Of a stretch of 64,000 bases of DNA, positions 34,994-44,264 are shown in pieces (positions within the stretch are counted from its first letter, which is position 1; every line of letters starts with the position of its first letter). The notes under the pieces were generated by a model. It was not told where the DNA came from, made no database searches, and saw only the letters and a list, made by a program, of their open reading frames with translations. This DNA is from Acidobacteria bacterium SCN 69-37 (lineage in GTDB: Bacteria > Acidobacteriota > Vicinamibacteria > Vicinamibacterales > SCN-69-37). Position numbers and translations under genes: made by a program. The stretch spans positions 1 through 64,000 of the forward strand of contig MEDJ01000001.1 in the NCBI GenBank assembly GCA_001724025.1. The letters run 5' to 3'.

Positions 34994-37453
34994 TCACCGG
35001 ACGGCGTCGAGCCCGTCGCCCGCAAAGACGATCAGCGCTCCCGGCGTGGTGGTTTCCATGGTCCGCAGCGTCTCGCCACGCCGCAGGCGCAGCGCGCTGC
35101 CGCGAAGTGAGCGGACGGTCACGCGATCGATCGCGCCGTCCTTCCACGACAGGTCGACCTCGAACCCGCCCCGTGCCCGGATGCCCGTGATTCGGCCACT
35201 GGGCCAGGCCGTCGGCAGCGCCGGCAGCAGGCGAATCTCCCCGTCGTCGTTCTGCAGCAGCATCTCGACCATGCCCGCGGCACCGCCGAAGTTGCCGTCG
35301 ATCTGGAAGGGCGGATGTGCGTCGAACAGGTTGGGATAGGTTCGCTCGGGACCGAGCAGGAACGTCAGGATGTCGTAGGCCCGCTCGCCATCGCCGAGGC
35401 GCGCCCAGAGATTGATGCGCCAGGCGGTGGCCCAGCCGGTGCCGATGTCGCCGCGGATCTCGAGCGACCGGCGTGCGGCGGCGGCAAGCGCCGGCGTGCG
35501 ACGGATGTCGATATCGCGGCCGGGAAACAGGCCGTACAGGTGCGAGACGTGCCGATGGTTCATCTCGGGCGCCTGCATGTCCCAGTCCTCGAGCCACTCC
35601 TGAAGCTGCCCGGTGCCGCCGATCTGATCGGGTGCGAGGCGCGCGCGTGTTGCCATCCACTGCGTGCGAAGATCCGCATCGACACCGAGCTCTTCGGCCG
35701 CCTGCGTGGCACTGGCGAACAGGTCGCGCAGGATCTGCTGGTCCATCGCCGGCCCCGGCGCGAGCGACGTCCCGAACGGGTGTTGATTCTCCGGTGAGAG
35801 CGACGGCGAGGTGACCAGCCAGCCGTGGGTGGGCTCTTCGACGAGCGTGTCGAGGAAGAATTCGGCGGCGCCCTTCAACAGCGGATAGATCGTCTGCAGG
35901 TACGTGCGGTCGCCGTTGTACTCGTAGCGTTCGTAGAGCACCTGGGCGAGCCATGCGCCGCCGGTCGGCCACATGCCCCACTGGGGACCGTCGATCGGGG
36001 CCGTGGCGCGCCAGAGATCCGTGTTGTGGTGGGCCATCCATCCACGCGCGCCATACATCGACTTCGCCGTCCGGGCGCCAGTAATCGCCAGGTCCTGCAC
36101 GAGCGCGGTCAGCGGGTCCATCAACTCTTCGAGGTTGGTCGAGAGCGCCGGCCAGTAGTTCATCTCGGTGTTGATGTTGATGGTGTACTTGCTGCCCCAC
36201 GGCGGCGAGAGGCTGTCGTTCCAGATGCCCTGCAGGTTGGCCGGCTGCGTGCCGGGGCGCGAACTGGAAATGAGCAGATACCGCGCGTACTGGAAGTAGA
36301 GCGACGCAAGCGCGGGATCGTTGCCCGTGGCGTAGCCGGTCACGCGCTGGTCGGTCGGCGTCGCGATAGCGGCCGGCGACGTGCCGACGTCGAACGTGAC
36401 GCGATCGAACAGCGCGCGATAGTCGCGGACGTGCGCCTCGTGCAGGGCGGCGAACGACTTCGCGGCTGCGCGATTCAACGCCGCGCTCACCTTCGCTGCC
36501 GGGTCCGCCGAGACATCTGCGAAGTTCCGATAACTCGTCGCGGCCGAGATGAGCAACGTCGCGGCGTCCGCGTCGCGGACAACGATGGTGTCTCCCGTCA
36601 TGGTCCGTGTGCCGCCGGTCGGGAGCACGCGCACCCGGGCTTCGAACTGAAGCGCGCCCGTCATCGGCTGGCCGTCGGCCGTCGCGCCGTTGCCGTCGCC
36701 ATTCCTGCCGCGCATCACGAGGTCGCCATCGGCCGTGGCTTCCATCGTTGCGCGCTGCGGGGAGGTGAGGCGCGATTCGAACGAGATGGCACCCGGCCGA
36801 TCGGCCGTCAGACGGACGACGATGACATCGTCGGGCGCGCTGGCGAACACTTCGCGGGTGAACGACACGCCGCCGGCCGTGTAGGACACGCGCGCGGTCG
36901 CCGTTGCGAGATCGAGGTCGCGGCGATAGTTGCTGACGGCGGTCGTGCCCGGAAAGGCGAGCCAGAGGTCGCCGAGCACCTGATACGGCATCTGCGCGAG
37001 CGGCTTGGCCATCACCTTGTCGCCCGTCAGTTGCGCAGCTTCCTTGTACTGGCCGGCCGCCAGCAGGCGCCGCACTTCGGGCAGCGCGTCCTTTGCTTCG
37101 GGATTGACCGGATCGTACGGCCGTCCCGCCCAGAGCGTGTCCTCGTTCAGTTGCAGGCGTTCGTTGACGACGCCACCGAAGACCATGGCGCCCAGCCGTC
37201 CGTTGCCCACCGGAAGTGCGCGGACCCATTCCGCGCTCGCGCCTCGCCCGCTCGGCCGCGGCACGAGTGGACGGTCGGCGGCCGGCTCGCGGTACCACAG
37301 GCTCAGCGGCGACGACGGAGGCGGCGCCTCACCGGTGAACTGGACCACAGCGGGCGGCGCGGCGGCTGGAGGTGCTTGCGCGTCGACGACGATGACTGCG
37401 CCGGCCATCGCCAGCGTTCCAAGGGCGGTAACGAAGAGCCCGGTCAGACGCAT
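34994..37453 (-). CDS. Glycoside hydrolase family 95 (alpha-L-fucosidase type)
   Basis: An 819-residue exported GH95 enzyme. The N-terminal domain carries ALPVGNGRLGAMVFGG and RLQLNEDTLWAG. The catalytic (alpha/alpha)6 barrel has the paired Asn in NINTEMNYWPA (about 428), Glu in TSPSLSPEN (about 551) and Asp in QIDGNFGGAAGM (about 718), the residues used for inverting hydrolysis. Likely substrates are fucosylated or L-galactosylated plant polysaccharides. It is transcribed between the WLVL-family gene and the esterase gene. Confidence 0.92.
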   Translation of the reverse strand: MRLTGLFVTALGTLAMAGAVIVVDAQAPPAAAPPAVVQFTGEAPPPSSPLSLWYREPAADRPLVPRPSGRGASAEWVRALPVGNGRLGAMVFGGVVNERLQLNEDTLWAGRPYDPVNPEAKDALPEVRRLLAAGQYKEAAQLTGDKVMAKPLAQMPYQVLGDLWLAFPGTTAVSNYRRDLDLATATARVSYTAGGVSFTREVFASAPDDVIVVRLTADRPGAISFESRLTSPQRATMEATADGDLVMRGRNGDGNGATADGQPMTGALQFEARVRVLPTGGTRTMTGDTIVVRDADAATLLISAATSYRNFADVSADPAAKVSAALNRAAAKSFAALHEAHVRDYRALFDRVTFDVGTSPAAIATPTDQRVTGYATGNDPALASLYFQYARYLLISSSRPGTQPANLQGIWNDSLSPPWGSKYTININTEMNYWPALSTNLEELMDPLTALVQDLAITGARTAKSMYGARGWMAHHNTDLWRATAPIDGPQWGMWPTGGAWLAQVLYERYEYNGDRTYLQTIYPLLKGAAEFFLDTLVEEPTHGWLVTSPSLSPENQHPFGTSLAPGPAMDQQILRDLFASATQAAEELGVDADLRTQWMATRARLAPDQIGGTGQLQEWLEDWDMQAPEMNHRHVSHLYGLFPGRDIDIRRTPALAAAARRSLEIRGDIGTGWATAWRINLWARLGDGERAYDILTFLLGPERTYPNLFDAHPPFQIDGNFGGAAGMVEMLLQNDDGEIRLLPALPTAWPSGRITGIRARGGFEVDLSWKDGAIDRVTVRSLRGSALRLRRGETLRTMETTTPGALIVFAGDGLDAVR

Positions 37454-37477
37454 CGTGCGGACCTCCAGGTGTGTGTG

Positions 37478-38230
37478 TCAGTTCCCGCCAGTCGGCAGCG
37501 AGACCGTCAGCGCCGTGATGGGCCGGTCGTCGGCATCGAGCAGCCGCGCGCAGAAATCCGTGGCGCCGCCGGCGTTGATGACGGCGGCGCGGATCACGTT
37601 CGGGCCCGCCTTGAGCGTCAGGCGGTTCGACACCCCGTCATCGATCACCGCCTGTCGGTCGTTGAACAGCGTGATCACTTCCTCGCCGTTGACCCACCAC
37701 ACCGATGCGGCGTTCGAACCGATGGCCAGCCGGACGTCGGTCATCTCGCGCGGCACGTCGACAACCGTCACCGCCCAGAAGAGCACGTTGGACGTGGGCT
37801 TATTGAGCGCGTAGGCGAAGTGATAGAGATTCACGTTGTAGAGCGACGTGTCGACGGCGTGCCAGGCGAGGCGATCGTCGCCAACGGTGACGACGTCGCC
37901 GTGGCGGGGAATGGTCGTCAGTTGATCGGGGAAGTGCGTCGTCCTCACGAGTGCTCGGATCGCACTGTCGCTCAACTGCCCATTGGTACGGATGGGTTCG
38001 AGCACGAGCCAGCGTTGGAGGAACCCGTCGGCGTCCGGCGCCTTCGTCGGCGTCGCAGGTTGCGCGAGTGTGGCCGCGGGCGGGCGCGGTCTGGTGCCCT
38101 GCGCAGCGGCCGGTGAAGCCACACCCGGACCCGGCGTCATCTGGGCGGCGGTGGGGGAAGCAGCAGCCATGCTGCCGGCGAACAGGGCCAGGACGAGTCC
38201 GGGCGCGAATGGTCGACGACTGGTGGTCAT
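37478..38230 (-). CDS. Exported protein of the WLVL-PI family (paralogue of 27393-27995)
   Basis: A 250-residue secreted protein with an Ala/Pro-rich region after the signal peptide, then FLQRWLVLEPIRTNGQ and a beta domain with DVRLAIGSNAASVWWVNGEE, LTLKAGPNVIRAAVINAGG and CARLLDADDRPITALTVS. The C-terminal domain matches the protein at 27393-27995 in motif order. It is encoded between GH43 and GH95 enzymes, supporting a role in binding or handling sugars. No catalytic residues stand out. Confidence 0.6.
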   Translation of the reverse strand: MTTSRRPFAPGLVLALFAGSMAAASPTAAQMTPGPGVASPAAAQGTRPRPPAATLAQPATPTKAPDADGFLQRWLVLEPIRTNGQLSDSAIRALVRTTHFPDQLTTIPRHGDVVTVGDDRLAWHAVDTSLYNVNLYHFAYALNKPTSNVLFWAVTVVDVPREMTDVRLAIGSNAASVWWVNGEEVITLFNDRQAVIDDGVSNRLTLKAGPNVIRAAVINAGGATDFCARLLDADDRPITALTVSLPTGGN

Positions 38231-38258
38231 GAGTGTCCTTGGAAAATGCCGCATCGCG

Positions 38259-39848
38259 TCAGGGCCGCTTGAACAGCCAGCGTTCGCGATCGCCGTCGGG
38301 ACGGAAGCGGGCGAGTGTGGGCTTGCTGCTTCCGACAGCCGAGAGCGCCATTGGCGCGCCGCCGTCGGGCATGGCTTTCGGCATGACGCGATACGAGCCA
38401 TCGGTCAGCTGATCGATCCGCCACAGTTGCTCGGGCGCGCCGGTGAATGCTGCCACGGCCTGCACTTCCCCAGCCGCGGTTGCGGCCAATGCGCGATCGG
38501 TGCCGGCGATGGTGATCTTGAAGAAGGGCGAACCCGGATATCCGCCTGCGTCGGCCACGGGCGTCACCTGCCACTTCTGCTGCGCCTGCGTCATGTAGGG
38601 CGACAGGCGCACGTCGACGTCGCCCACCGTCCACCGGGTCGACACCTGGTCGGCGGTCTGCGCGGGAATGGGTGCGGGCGGCGGCGGTGGTGTCGCGGGG
38701 ACAGGCGGCGCAGGGGCGGCGCCACCTCGCCCCGGGCCTGCGCCCCGCCCGCCAGGACCCGCGCCGCGGCCGCCGGGACCGGGGCCGAACCCGCCGCGCG
38801 CGCCTCGTCCGCGGGACCCACCCACGGGCATGCCTTCGACGGCAAGCTCGAGCGCGGTGCCCGTGCGCGCCGATTCAATCTGATAGATCCCTTCGGCGAA
38901 GTTCTCACCGGCCACCGGCCAGCCGTCGCGCCAGAGCAATGGACGGATGTCGAGCACGCTGACGCCGCCTCGATCGAGATCCGCTTCGTAGTGCAGCGAG
39001 AACTTCTGGACGCCATCGCCGACCTCGAGCAGGCCGAAGTGGCCCGGTCCGATGAATCGTCCATGTGCGCCAAGGAACAACTTCCCGCCACCTTGCAGCA
39101 TGTCGACGCCCATGTTGTCGAGGAACGGCCCTGTCACCGTACGCGACCGTCCCATGCGGATGTTGTAGGTGGAACTGGCGCCGGCGCAGCAGGACCCGTG
39201 CGTGACGAGCAGGTAGTACCAGCCGTCGCGGCTGATCATCGTTGCGGCTTCGGAGTTGATGGCGACGTTGACCTGTTCGCGATCGGGATACAGCCTCTGG
39301 CCCGTCTTCGGGTCGAGTTCGACCTGACGGATGTAGCCGAAGTACGACCCGTACACGAGCCACATCCGACCGTCGGCCGAATCGCGGAACACACCGGGAT
39401 CGATCGCGTTGCTGTCCTCGACGCCATCGGACCAGACGACCGGCCCGCCGTCTTCCCAGCCGTAGTCGGGTGAAGACGGATCGAGCGTTCGACCGATGAG
39501 CAGGCCGATGGCCGCCCTGGGCTGCGCCGCGGGCGCCGAATAGTAGAGGAAGTAGCGGTCGCCGGACTTGACGATGTCGGGCGCCCAGGTGTTCCGGCCT
39601 CCGCGCGTGAGCACACTCTCGGTCGGCAGGCCGCCGGTGACGCCCTCGGCCACACTTCCCAGACGACGCCAGGTCCAGCCGTCGTCGGAGGTGAGGATGG
39701 GGATGCCACCGCCGGTGCCGAACGTGTAGTAGCGGCCGTTCTCGACGATGATCGTCGACGGATCGTGGATGGCCGGCTGGCCGTCGAGTGCCAGCAGAGG
39801 AGCGACGAGCAGCATCGTCGCCGCGATCAGCGGTGTGCGTTGTCTCAT
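38259..39848 (-). CDS. Glycoside hydrolase family 43 (arabinanase type) with lectin-like C-terminus
   Basis: A 529-residue secreted enzyme. The five-bladed GH43 propeller shows the three acidic residues in AIHDPSTI (base), SNAIDPGVF (pKa modulator) and INSEAATM (acid), plus NTWAPDIVKSGDRYFLYYS. A Gly/Pro/Arg-rich linker occupies about residues 340-405. The C-terminus (QLWRIDQLTDGSYRV, DRERWLFKRP) resembles a ricin-type trefoil. Predicted to cut alpha-1,5-arabinan. A palindromic operator lies 33 bases upstream. Confidence 0.9.
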   Translation of the reverse strand: MRQRTPLIAATMLLVAPLLALDGQPAIHDPSTIIVENGRYYTFGTGGGIPILTSDDGWTWRRLGSVAEGVTGGLPTESVLTRGGRNTWAPDIVKSGDRYFLYYSAPAAQPRAAIGLLIGRTLDPSSPDYGWEDGGPVVWSDGVEDSNAIDPGVFRDSADGRMWLVYGSYFGYIRQVELDPKTGQRLYPDREQVNVAINSEAATMISRDGWYYLLVTHGSCCAGASSTYNIRMGRSRTVTGPFLDNMGVDMLQGGGKLFLGAHGRFIGPGHFGLLEVGDGVQKFSLHYEADLDRGGVSVLDIRPLLWRDGWPVAGENFAEGIYQIESARTGTALELAVEGMPVGGSRGRGARGGFGPGPGGRGAGPGGRGAGPGRGGAAPAPPVPATPPPPPAPIPAQTADQVSTRWTVGDVDVRLSPYMTQAQQKWQVTPVADAGGYPGSPFFKITIAGTDRALAATAAGEVQAVAAFTGAPEQLWRIDQLTDGSYRVMPKAMPDGGAPMALSAVGSSKPTLARFRPDGDRERWLFKRP

Positions 39849-39880
39849 GGGTCGTGTTAGTCTCCGGGGAACCATAATAC

Positions 39881-39892
39881 GGAACCGGTTCC
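39881..39892. promoter_or_regulatory. LacI-family-type operator palindrome
   Basis: The perfect 12-bp palindrome GGAACCGGTTCC lies between the divergent GH43 (start 39848, minus) and enolase-superfamily (start 39946, plus) genes. A central CG within AACCGGTT is typical of LacI-family operators controlling sugar catabolism. No LacI gene is in the window. Confidence 0.55.
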
Positions 39893-39945
39893 GCGCGCAC
39901 GCCTTTCGGGCGTCGGGCCGTGACTGGTCCGCGAAGGGGACCTCG

Positions 39946-41364
39946 ATGAGCCTGGATCGACGACAGTTCGGCAGATCACTCGCGCTGGCGGCAGGCGCGC
40001 TGGCCACGCCCTCGTGGATGTCCCGGTTGCTGGCCTCGCCAGCCAGCCCGGCGGCGGCGCTGGTCCGTGCGGCTGCGCGGCTGCCGGTCAACCCCGTGAC
40101 GAAGATCCGCGTGTTCTATCCGCCCAACTACAACGCCAACGGGCCCCAGGCCTTTCCACAGAGCAACATGGTTGTGCTGGTCGATACGCAGGAAGGCATC
40201 ACGGGCGTCGGGCAGGGCGGCTCGCCCGATACCGTGCGCAACATGGCGCGCAGCGTCATCGGCAAGAACGCCTTCGATACCGAATACATCTGGCAACACG
40301 GCTTCATGGACGGGTTCTACTCGCCCGGCAAGGAGCGTCTGCACGCGCTCGGTGCGATCGACCTCGCGCTGTGGGACATCAAGGGCAAGGCGCTCAACGT
40401 GCCGCTCTATCAGTTGTTCGGCGGGAAGGCGCGTGAGCACCTCGAACTGTACGCCACGCTGGGCGTGCCGCCCGGGATGATTCCGCCGGCCGAGCTCGCG
40501 GCCATGAGCCTGGCCGAGCGAGCGCGGGCGACGATGGAGGCGGGCTACCGCGTCTATCGCGTGGATGGCGCGATTCGACCGACGCCGGCCGGAGGTCCTG
40601 CGGCGCCGGCCACGCGCCGGGGTGGACCCGGTGCGGGACCGGGCCGCGGCGGTCCGGCGGGCGTACCCGCCGGACGGCGAGGGGGCAGTTGGGGAACGTT
40701 CAACTCGCGCGCCCGCATCCCCGAGATCATCGAGGCGGTGTCGCAGATCCGCGAGGGTGTCGGCCGTGACGGCGACTGGATGATCGACCTGCACCAGAGC
40801 TTCGACTTCCATGAAGCCGTGGAACTGTGCCGGCTGATGGAGCCGATTCGACCGTACTGCGTGGAGGACCCGCTGCGCGAGGAGCAGTTCCGTACGCAGA
40901 TTCCGAAGCTCCGGCTGCTCACGTCGGTGCCGCTGGCGCCGGGCGAGGAATGGGGCACCCGCGCGGATTTCAGTCCGCTTGTGGAACAACGGGATATCGA
41001 CTTCGCGCGCGCCTCGCTGCCGAACGTGGGCGGCATCACCGAGATGCTGAAGATCATGGCGCTCTGCGACAACCACAAGGTCGGCATCGTGCCGCACTTC
41101 ACCGGGCCCATCGCGACGGCGGGACACATGCACACGATGATGGCGTTCCCGGGTCAGGTGTTGATGGAGTTCAACCAGCACGAGCGCCCCGTCCCGTACA
41201 TGCCGGAGTTCCTCGAGTGCCGCAATGGCAAGGTGTGGCCCAACGAGCGGCCGGGCCTGGGCGTTTCGGTGGACGAGGCGCAATTGACGTTCATCGAAGA
41301 GATGACCGAAGCCGCGCCGGGGCCGACGTATCTGCGCCCGGACGGGTCGCCCACGCATTGGTAG
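39946..41364 (+). CDS. Tat-exported enolase-superfamily (mandelate racemase/dehydratase-like) enzyme
   Basis: A 472-residue protein with a twin-arginine signal (DRRQFGRSLALAAGALA). The capping domain and barrel contain LHALGAIDLALWDIKGKAL; metal ligands are Asp in MIDLHQ, Glu in CVEDPLRE and Glu in APGEEWG. A His general base is likely in IVPHF. The usual K-x-K pair is replaced by RVYRVD. An Arg/Gly/Pro insert (about residues 205-248) interrupts the barrel. This pattern fits sugar-acid dehydratases more than racemases. Export of such an enzyme is uncommon. Confidence 0.85.
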   Translation: MSLDRRQFGRSLALAAGALATPSWMSRLLASPASPAAALVRAAARLPVNPVTKIRVFYPPNYNANGPQAFPQSNMVVLVDTQEGITGVGQGGSPDTVRNMARSVIGKNAFDTEYIWQHGFMDGFYSPGKERLHALGAIDLALWDIKGKALNVPLYQLFGGKAREHLELYATLGVPPGMIPPAELAAMSLAERARATMEAGYRVYRVDGAIRPTPAGGPAAPATRRGGPGAGPGRGGPAGVPAGRRGGSWGTFNSRARIPEIIEAVSQIREGVGRDGDWMIDLHQSFDFHEAVELCRLMEPIRPYCVEDPLREEQFRTQIPKLRLLTSVPLAPGEEWGTRADFSPLVEQRDIDFARASLPNVGGITEMLKIMALCDNHKVGIVPHFTGPIATAGHMHTMMAFPGQVLMEFNQHERPVPYMPEFLECRNGKVWPNERPGLGVSVDEAQLTFIEEMTEAAPGPTYLRPDGSPTHW

Positions 41365-41378
41365 AAGGGGACGAGACG

Positions 41379-42461
41379 ATGCAGGCCCAGATGATTCGAG
41401 GTCGTATCACCGCAACGCTGCTCGGCGTCACATTGGTCGCCACCGGCACGGCATATGGGCAGGCAAAGACCAATGCCCCGGAACGGGTGGCCGGCGCGCC
41501 GTCCGCAACCGTCGAGCGCATCAAGATCCAAGGCGCCGCGCTCGAAGGCAACCTCGAGGGCAACGCCGCCGAGCGCGACGTGCTGGTGTTGCTGCCGCCG
41601 AGTTACGCGCGCGACACCACCCGGCGGTATCCCGTCGTGTATGCCCTGCACGGCTATTCCATCGGCGCCGAGCAATGGGCACAGGAAATCCACGTGCCGC
41701 AGACGGTCGAAGGGGCTTTCGCCAAGGGCGCCCGCGAGATGATCGTCGTGCTGCCCGATTCGAAGACCGTGCACAACGGCTCCATGTACTCGGCGTCGGT
41801 CACCACCGGCAACTTCGAAGCCTACATCGCACGTGACGTCGTGGCGTACGTCGACGCGCACTACCGGACGATCCCGGCGCGCGAAAGCCGTGGGCTCGTC
41901 GGACATTCGATGGGCGGGTACGGCGCGAGCCGCATCGGCATGAAGCACGCCGATGTGTTCGGCAGCCTCTACATCATGAGCCCCTGCTGCATGAGCCCGC
42001 GCGGCGCCGGGCCGTCCAATCCGGCGAGCGAAGCTGCCCTGGCCGCGGCGACCACGCGCGAGGAGATGGCGAAGTTGCCCTTCGGCCTGCGGACGCAGTT
42101 GGCCGTGGCATCGGCCTGGTCGCCCAACCCGGAGAAAGCGCCGCTCTACGCCGATCTGCCGTACGGCGACATGCGCGACAACGTGCTGGCCCGCTGGGCC
42201 GCCAACGCCCCGCTGGCGTTCATCGACCAGCACATCCAGGATCTGCGTCGGTATCGCGCCATCGCGATAGACGTCGGCGACCAGGATGGCCTGAAGAACG
42301 ACGCGGCCCGACTGCACGCGATCCTCGACAGCTGGAACATCCCGAATACGTTCGAGGTGTATCCCGGTACGCACACGAGCCACGTGGCGTTCCGGTTCCA
42401 GGATCACGTCCTGCCGTTCTTCAGCCGGACGTTGTCATTCGAGGTGGCGTCGGGTCGGTGA
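41379..42461 (+). CDS. Exported esterase of the esterase-D/Fes family
   Basis: A 360-residue secreted alpha/beta hydrolase: YPVVYALHGYSIGAEQW (oxyanion side), nucleophile elbow GHSMGGYGASRIG, and His in YPGTHTSHVAF. It follows the enolase-type gene by 14 bases and is presumably co-transcribed, adding a second deacylating enzyme to the locus. Its end overlaps the opposing GNAT gene by 41 bases. Confidence 0.88.
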   Translation: MQAQMIRGRITATLLGVTLVATGTAYGQAKTNAPERVAGAPSATVERIKIQGAALEGNLEGNAAERDVLVLLPPSYARDTTRRYPVVYALHGYSIGAEQWAQEIHVPQTVEGAFAKGAREMIVVLPDSKTVHNGSMYSASVTTGNFEAYIARDVVAYVDAHYRTIPARESRGLVGHSMGGYGASRIGMKHADVFGSLYIMSPCCMSPRGAGPSNPASEAALAAATTREEMAKLPFGLRTQLAVASAWSPNPEKAPLYADLPYGDMRDNVLARWAANAPLAFIDQHIQDLRRYRAIAIDVGDQDGLKNDAARLHAILDSWNIPNTFEVYPGTHTSHVAFRFQDHVLPFFSRTLSFEVASGR

Positions 42462-42954
42462 CGCCTCCGCGCGTCGCGCGGAGCTCCCACTGGTTCACCG
42501 CGCCATCCTCGGGGTCGATCAACTCGCCCACGCAGGTGAACCCGCACGCCACGAGCACCCGTTCCGACGCGGCATTGTCGCGGCGCGTGTGGGCTCGCAC
42601 GCACACCGCGCCACCGGGGCCCAGGGCGAAGTCGCTGAGTGCGCGTGCCGCTTCGCGCGCGTAGCCACGCCGCTGGTGAGCGGGCGCCACGCCATAGGCG
42701 ATCTCGATAATTCCGTCCGCGTCCGGCGGGCCCTTGTACCCGCAGCTGCCGACCTCGATTCCCGTCGATCGTTCCACGAGACGGAAGCCGTGCGACCAGG
42801 GGGCGGGCGCCGGCAATGCGCGGAGGCGTGCGAGCCACGCCGGCGAGACCTCCGCCTGGTCGGCGGGCGGCATGGCGGCAATGCGGGCGAGCACGGCCTC
42901 GGTGGACTCGAGCACCAGGTCGAGCCGGTCGGTTCGCAGGAACGGCAGATTCAT
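42421..42954 (-). CDS. GNAT-family acetyltransferase (RimJ/RimL-like)
   Basis: A 177-residue protein starting LPFLRTDRLDLVL, the usual opening of Acetyltransf_3 proteins, with the acetyl-CoA loop APAHQRRGYAREAARAL and the HTRRDNAASERVLVACGF segment. The substrate could be a protein N-terminus or a small amine. The gene runs toward the esterase gene and overlaps it at the 3' end. Confidence 0.88.
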   Translation of the reverse strand: MNLPFLRTDRLDLVLESTEAVLARIAAMPPADQAEVSPAWLARLRALPAPAPWSHGFRLVERSTGIEVGSCGYKGPPDADGIIEIAYGVAPAHQRRGYAREAARALSDFALGPGGAVCVRAHTRRDNAASERVLVACGFTCVGELIDPEDGAVNQWELRATRGGVTDPTPPRMTTSG

Positions 42955-42991
42955 CTGGTGCCCGCATCGTATGCCAGTACGGTGGCGTCGC

Positions 42992-43372
42992 TCATCCGAT
43001 GCGTGGATGGGCGCTGACGGACCTGGCGCCGGACGCCATTGCGAGACCGACGACGATCAGCAGCACGCCTCCGACCGCGAGGAACACCCAATCGTAGAGG
43101 GGAACGTGCACGGGGAGGTCCCGTACGTGGTGGAGTTCGAGAAGGTGATGATTGATGACCCCCTCCGCCAGGTTGAACACGCCCCAGCCAAGAATCATCT
43201 GGCCAATGAGGACGGACATGCGGCCTGGCGCCTCACCCCGGCGCGCCTCTGACCACAGCATCAGAACGCCGATGATGGTCAGCACGAGTGTGGCCGCGTG
43301 AAACCATCCATCCCATTGCATGTTCCGCGACATGGCATCCATGGTGTGCGGCAGCAGGATGGCCGAGCCCAT
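42992..43372 (-). CDS. DUF2243 membrane protein, probably N-terminally truncated
   Basis: The 126-residue frame carries three helices of the DUF2243 family (DGWFHAATLVLTIIGVLMLW, MILGWGVFNLAEGVINHHLL, YDWVFLAVGGVLLIVVGLAM). Family members normally begin with an additional Gly-rich helix and QWHH motif, which is missing. The sequence upstream belongs to a DUF72 fragment, so the 5' end has probably been lost. Confidence 0.65.
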   Translation of the reverse strand: MGSAILLPHTMDAMSRNMQWDGWFHAATLVLTIIGVLMLWSEARRGEAPGRMSVLIGQMILGWGVFNLAEGVINHHLLELHHVRDLPVHVPLYDWVFLAVGGVLLIVVGLAMASGARSVSAHPRIG

Positions 43373-43419
43373 GTTGTGACTATCCGCACGGTCCCTCCAA
43401 ATGCCGAGGAGCTGATGTT

Positions 43420-43824
43420 TCAAGGTGGTGCGGGCCGAGAGCTGCCAACGCGCACCAACTCCTGCAACTCCCCAGCATCCTCGATGGCGGCGCCCGAGGC
43501 GGTGTTGTCGAAGATGCACCAGCGTTCGGGGGCCGTGCTCACTTCGAGGATGCGCGCCAGCGGTTCGACGCGCTCGGCACCATATGGCGACCAGTAGGTT
43601 CTCGGCGAGCCGTGCAGCCGGTAGTACGCAAGCCCCTCCCACGCGTAAGGCGCATCACCGCCGGGAGCCATCGGGGGATCGGCGGCGACGCGCGCCACCT
43701 GGTAGCCACTCAGCAGGCGGGCGACGGCCTCGGTGAACCAGCTCGGATGGCGCGGTTCGCACGCAATCGGGCCGGTGTGACGCGACCGGAAGTGCGAGAA
43801 GAATCCGCGCGCCGCACGCATGTC
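43420..43824 (-). pseudogene. DUF72 protein, C-terminal fragment
   Basis: About 133 residues match the second half of DUF72 (YecE-like) proteins: CEPRHPSWFTEAVARLL, VAADPPMAPG, YYRLHGSPRTYWSPY and WCIFDNTASGAA. Full proteins are about 250-300 residues. The upstream half is missing and a plus-strand terminator hairpin begins right at the break. Confidence 0.75.
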
Positions 43825-43829
43825 GAACG

Positions 43830-43867
43830 CAGTTGACCGTCACGGTCGGCTGAGGGCTTTTTTTCTT
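43830..43867 (+). terminator. Orphan intrinsic terminator
   Basis: CAGTTGACCG and CGGTCGGCTG form a 10-bp stem around a TCA loop (43830-43852), followed by AGGGC and seven T. Its core (TTGACCGTCACGGTCGG) is identical to that of the tRNA-Pro terminator at 14432-14476. No plus-strand gene precedes it; the broken DUF72 gene abuts it instead. Confidence 0.7.
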
Positions 43868-43974
43868 GATGGCGATCCGAGCCGGGCCGCCCCAACACCG
43901 AGTGGCCGACCCGGCTGAACCGCGATGGGCGGTCGTGGAGGGCTATATCCCGCGCCGGTTCTTATGCTGTTCTT

Positions 43975-44136
43975 ATGCTCGACATCTCTGCCGACGGGCT
44001 GATGGCAGAGCGTAGGGGCCGGTCAGGAGGGGAGACGCTGAAAAAGCAGGGGACCGTTGTGGCCGCAGAGGCGTGGTTGGAGGCGCTCATCCACGAGTTG
44101 CCGACCTTTCACGCGCAGGTCGAGAAGTGTGAGTGA
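43975..44136 (+). CDS. Small ORF, unknown (53 residues)
   Basis: ATG at 43975 opens a 53-codon frame ending AEAWLEALIHELPTFHAQVE, an amphipathic helix. No ribosome site is visible and the start overlaps a TTATGC repeat shared with 14310-14330. It could be a chance frame or a decayed gene. The surrounding 43.87-44.26 kb otherwise shows nothing recognisable. Confidence 0.2.
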   Translation: MLDISADGLMAERRGRSGGETLKKQGTVVAAEAWLEALIHELPTFHAQVEKCE

Positions 44137-44264
44137 TCCGATCGCGTGGTGTCGGTGCGATCTCATCCGTAGGTCGTGTTGCAGCGTACGTGGCACCGGT
44201 ATCTAATGGCCCGGACGAGGGTTGATGTCGGGGGAGGTCTCGACGCACCGCGCAGGAGGCAAGG

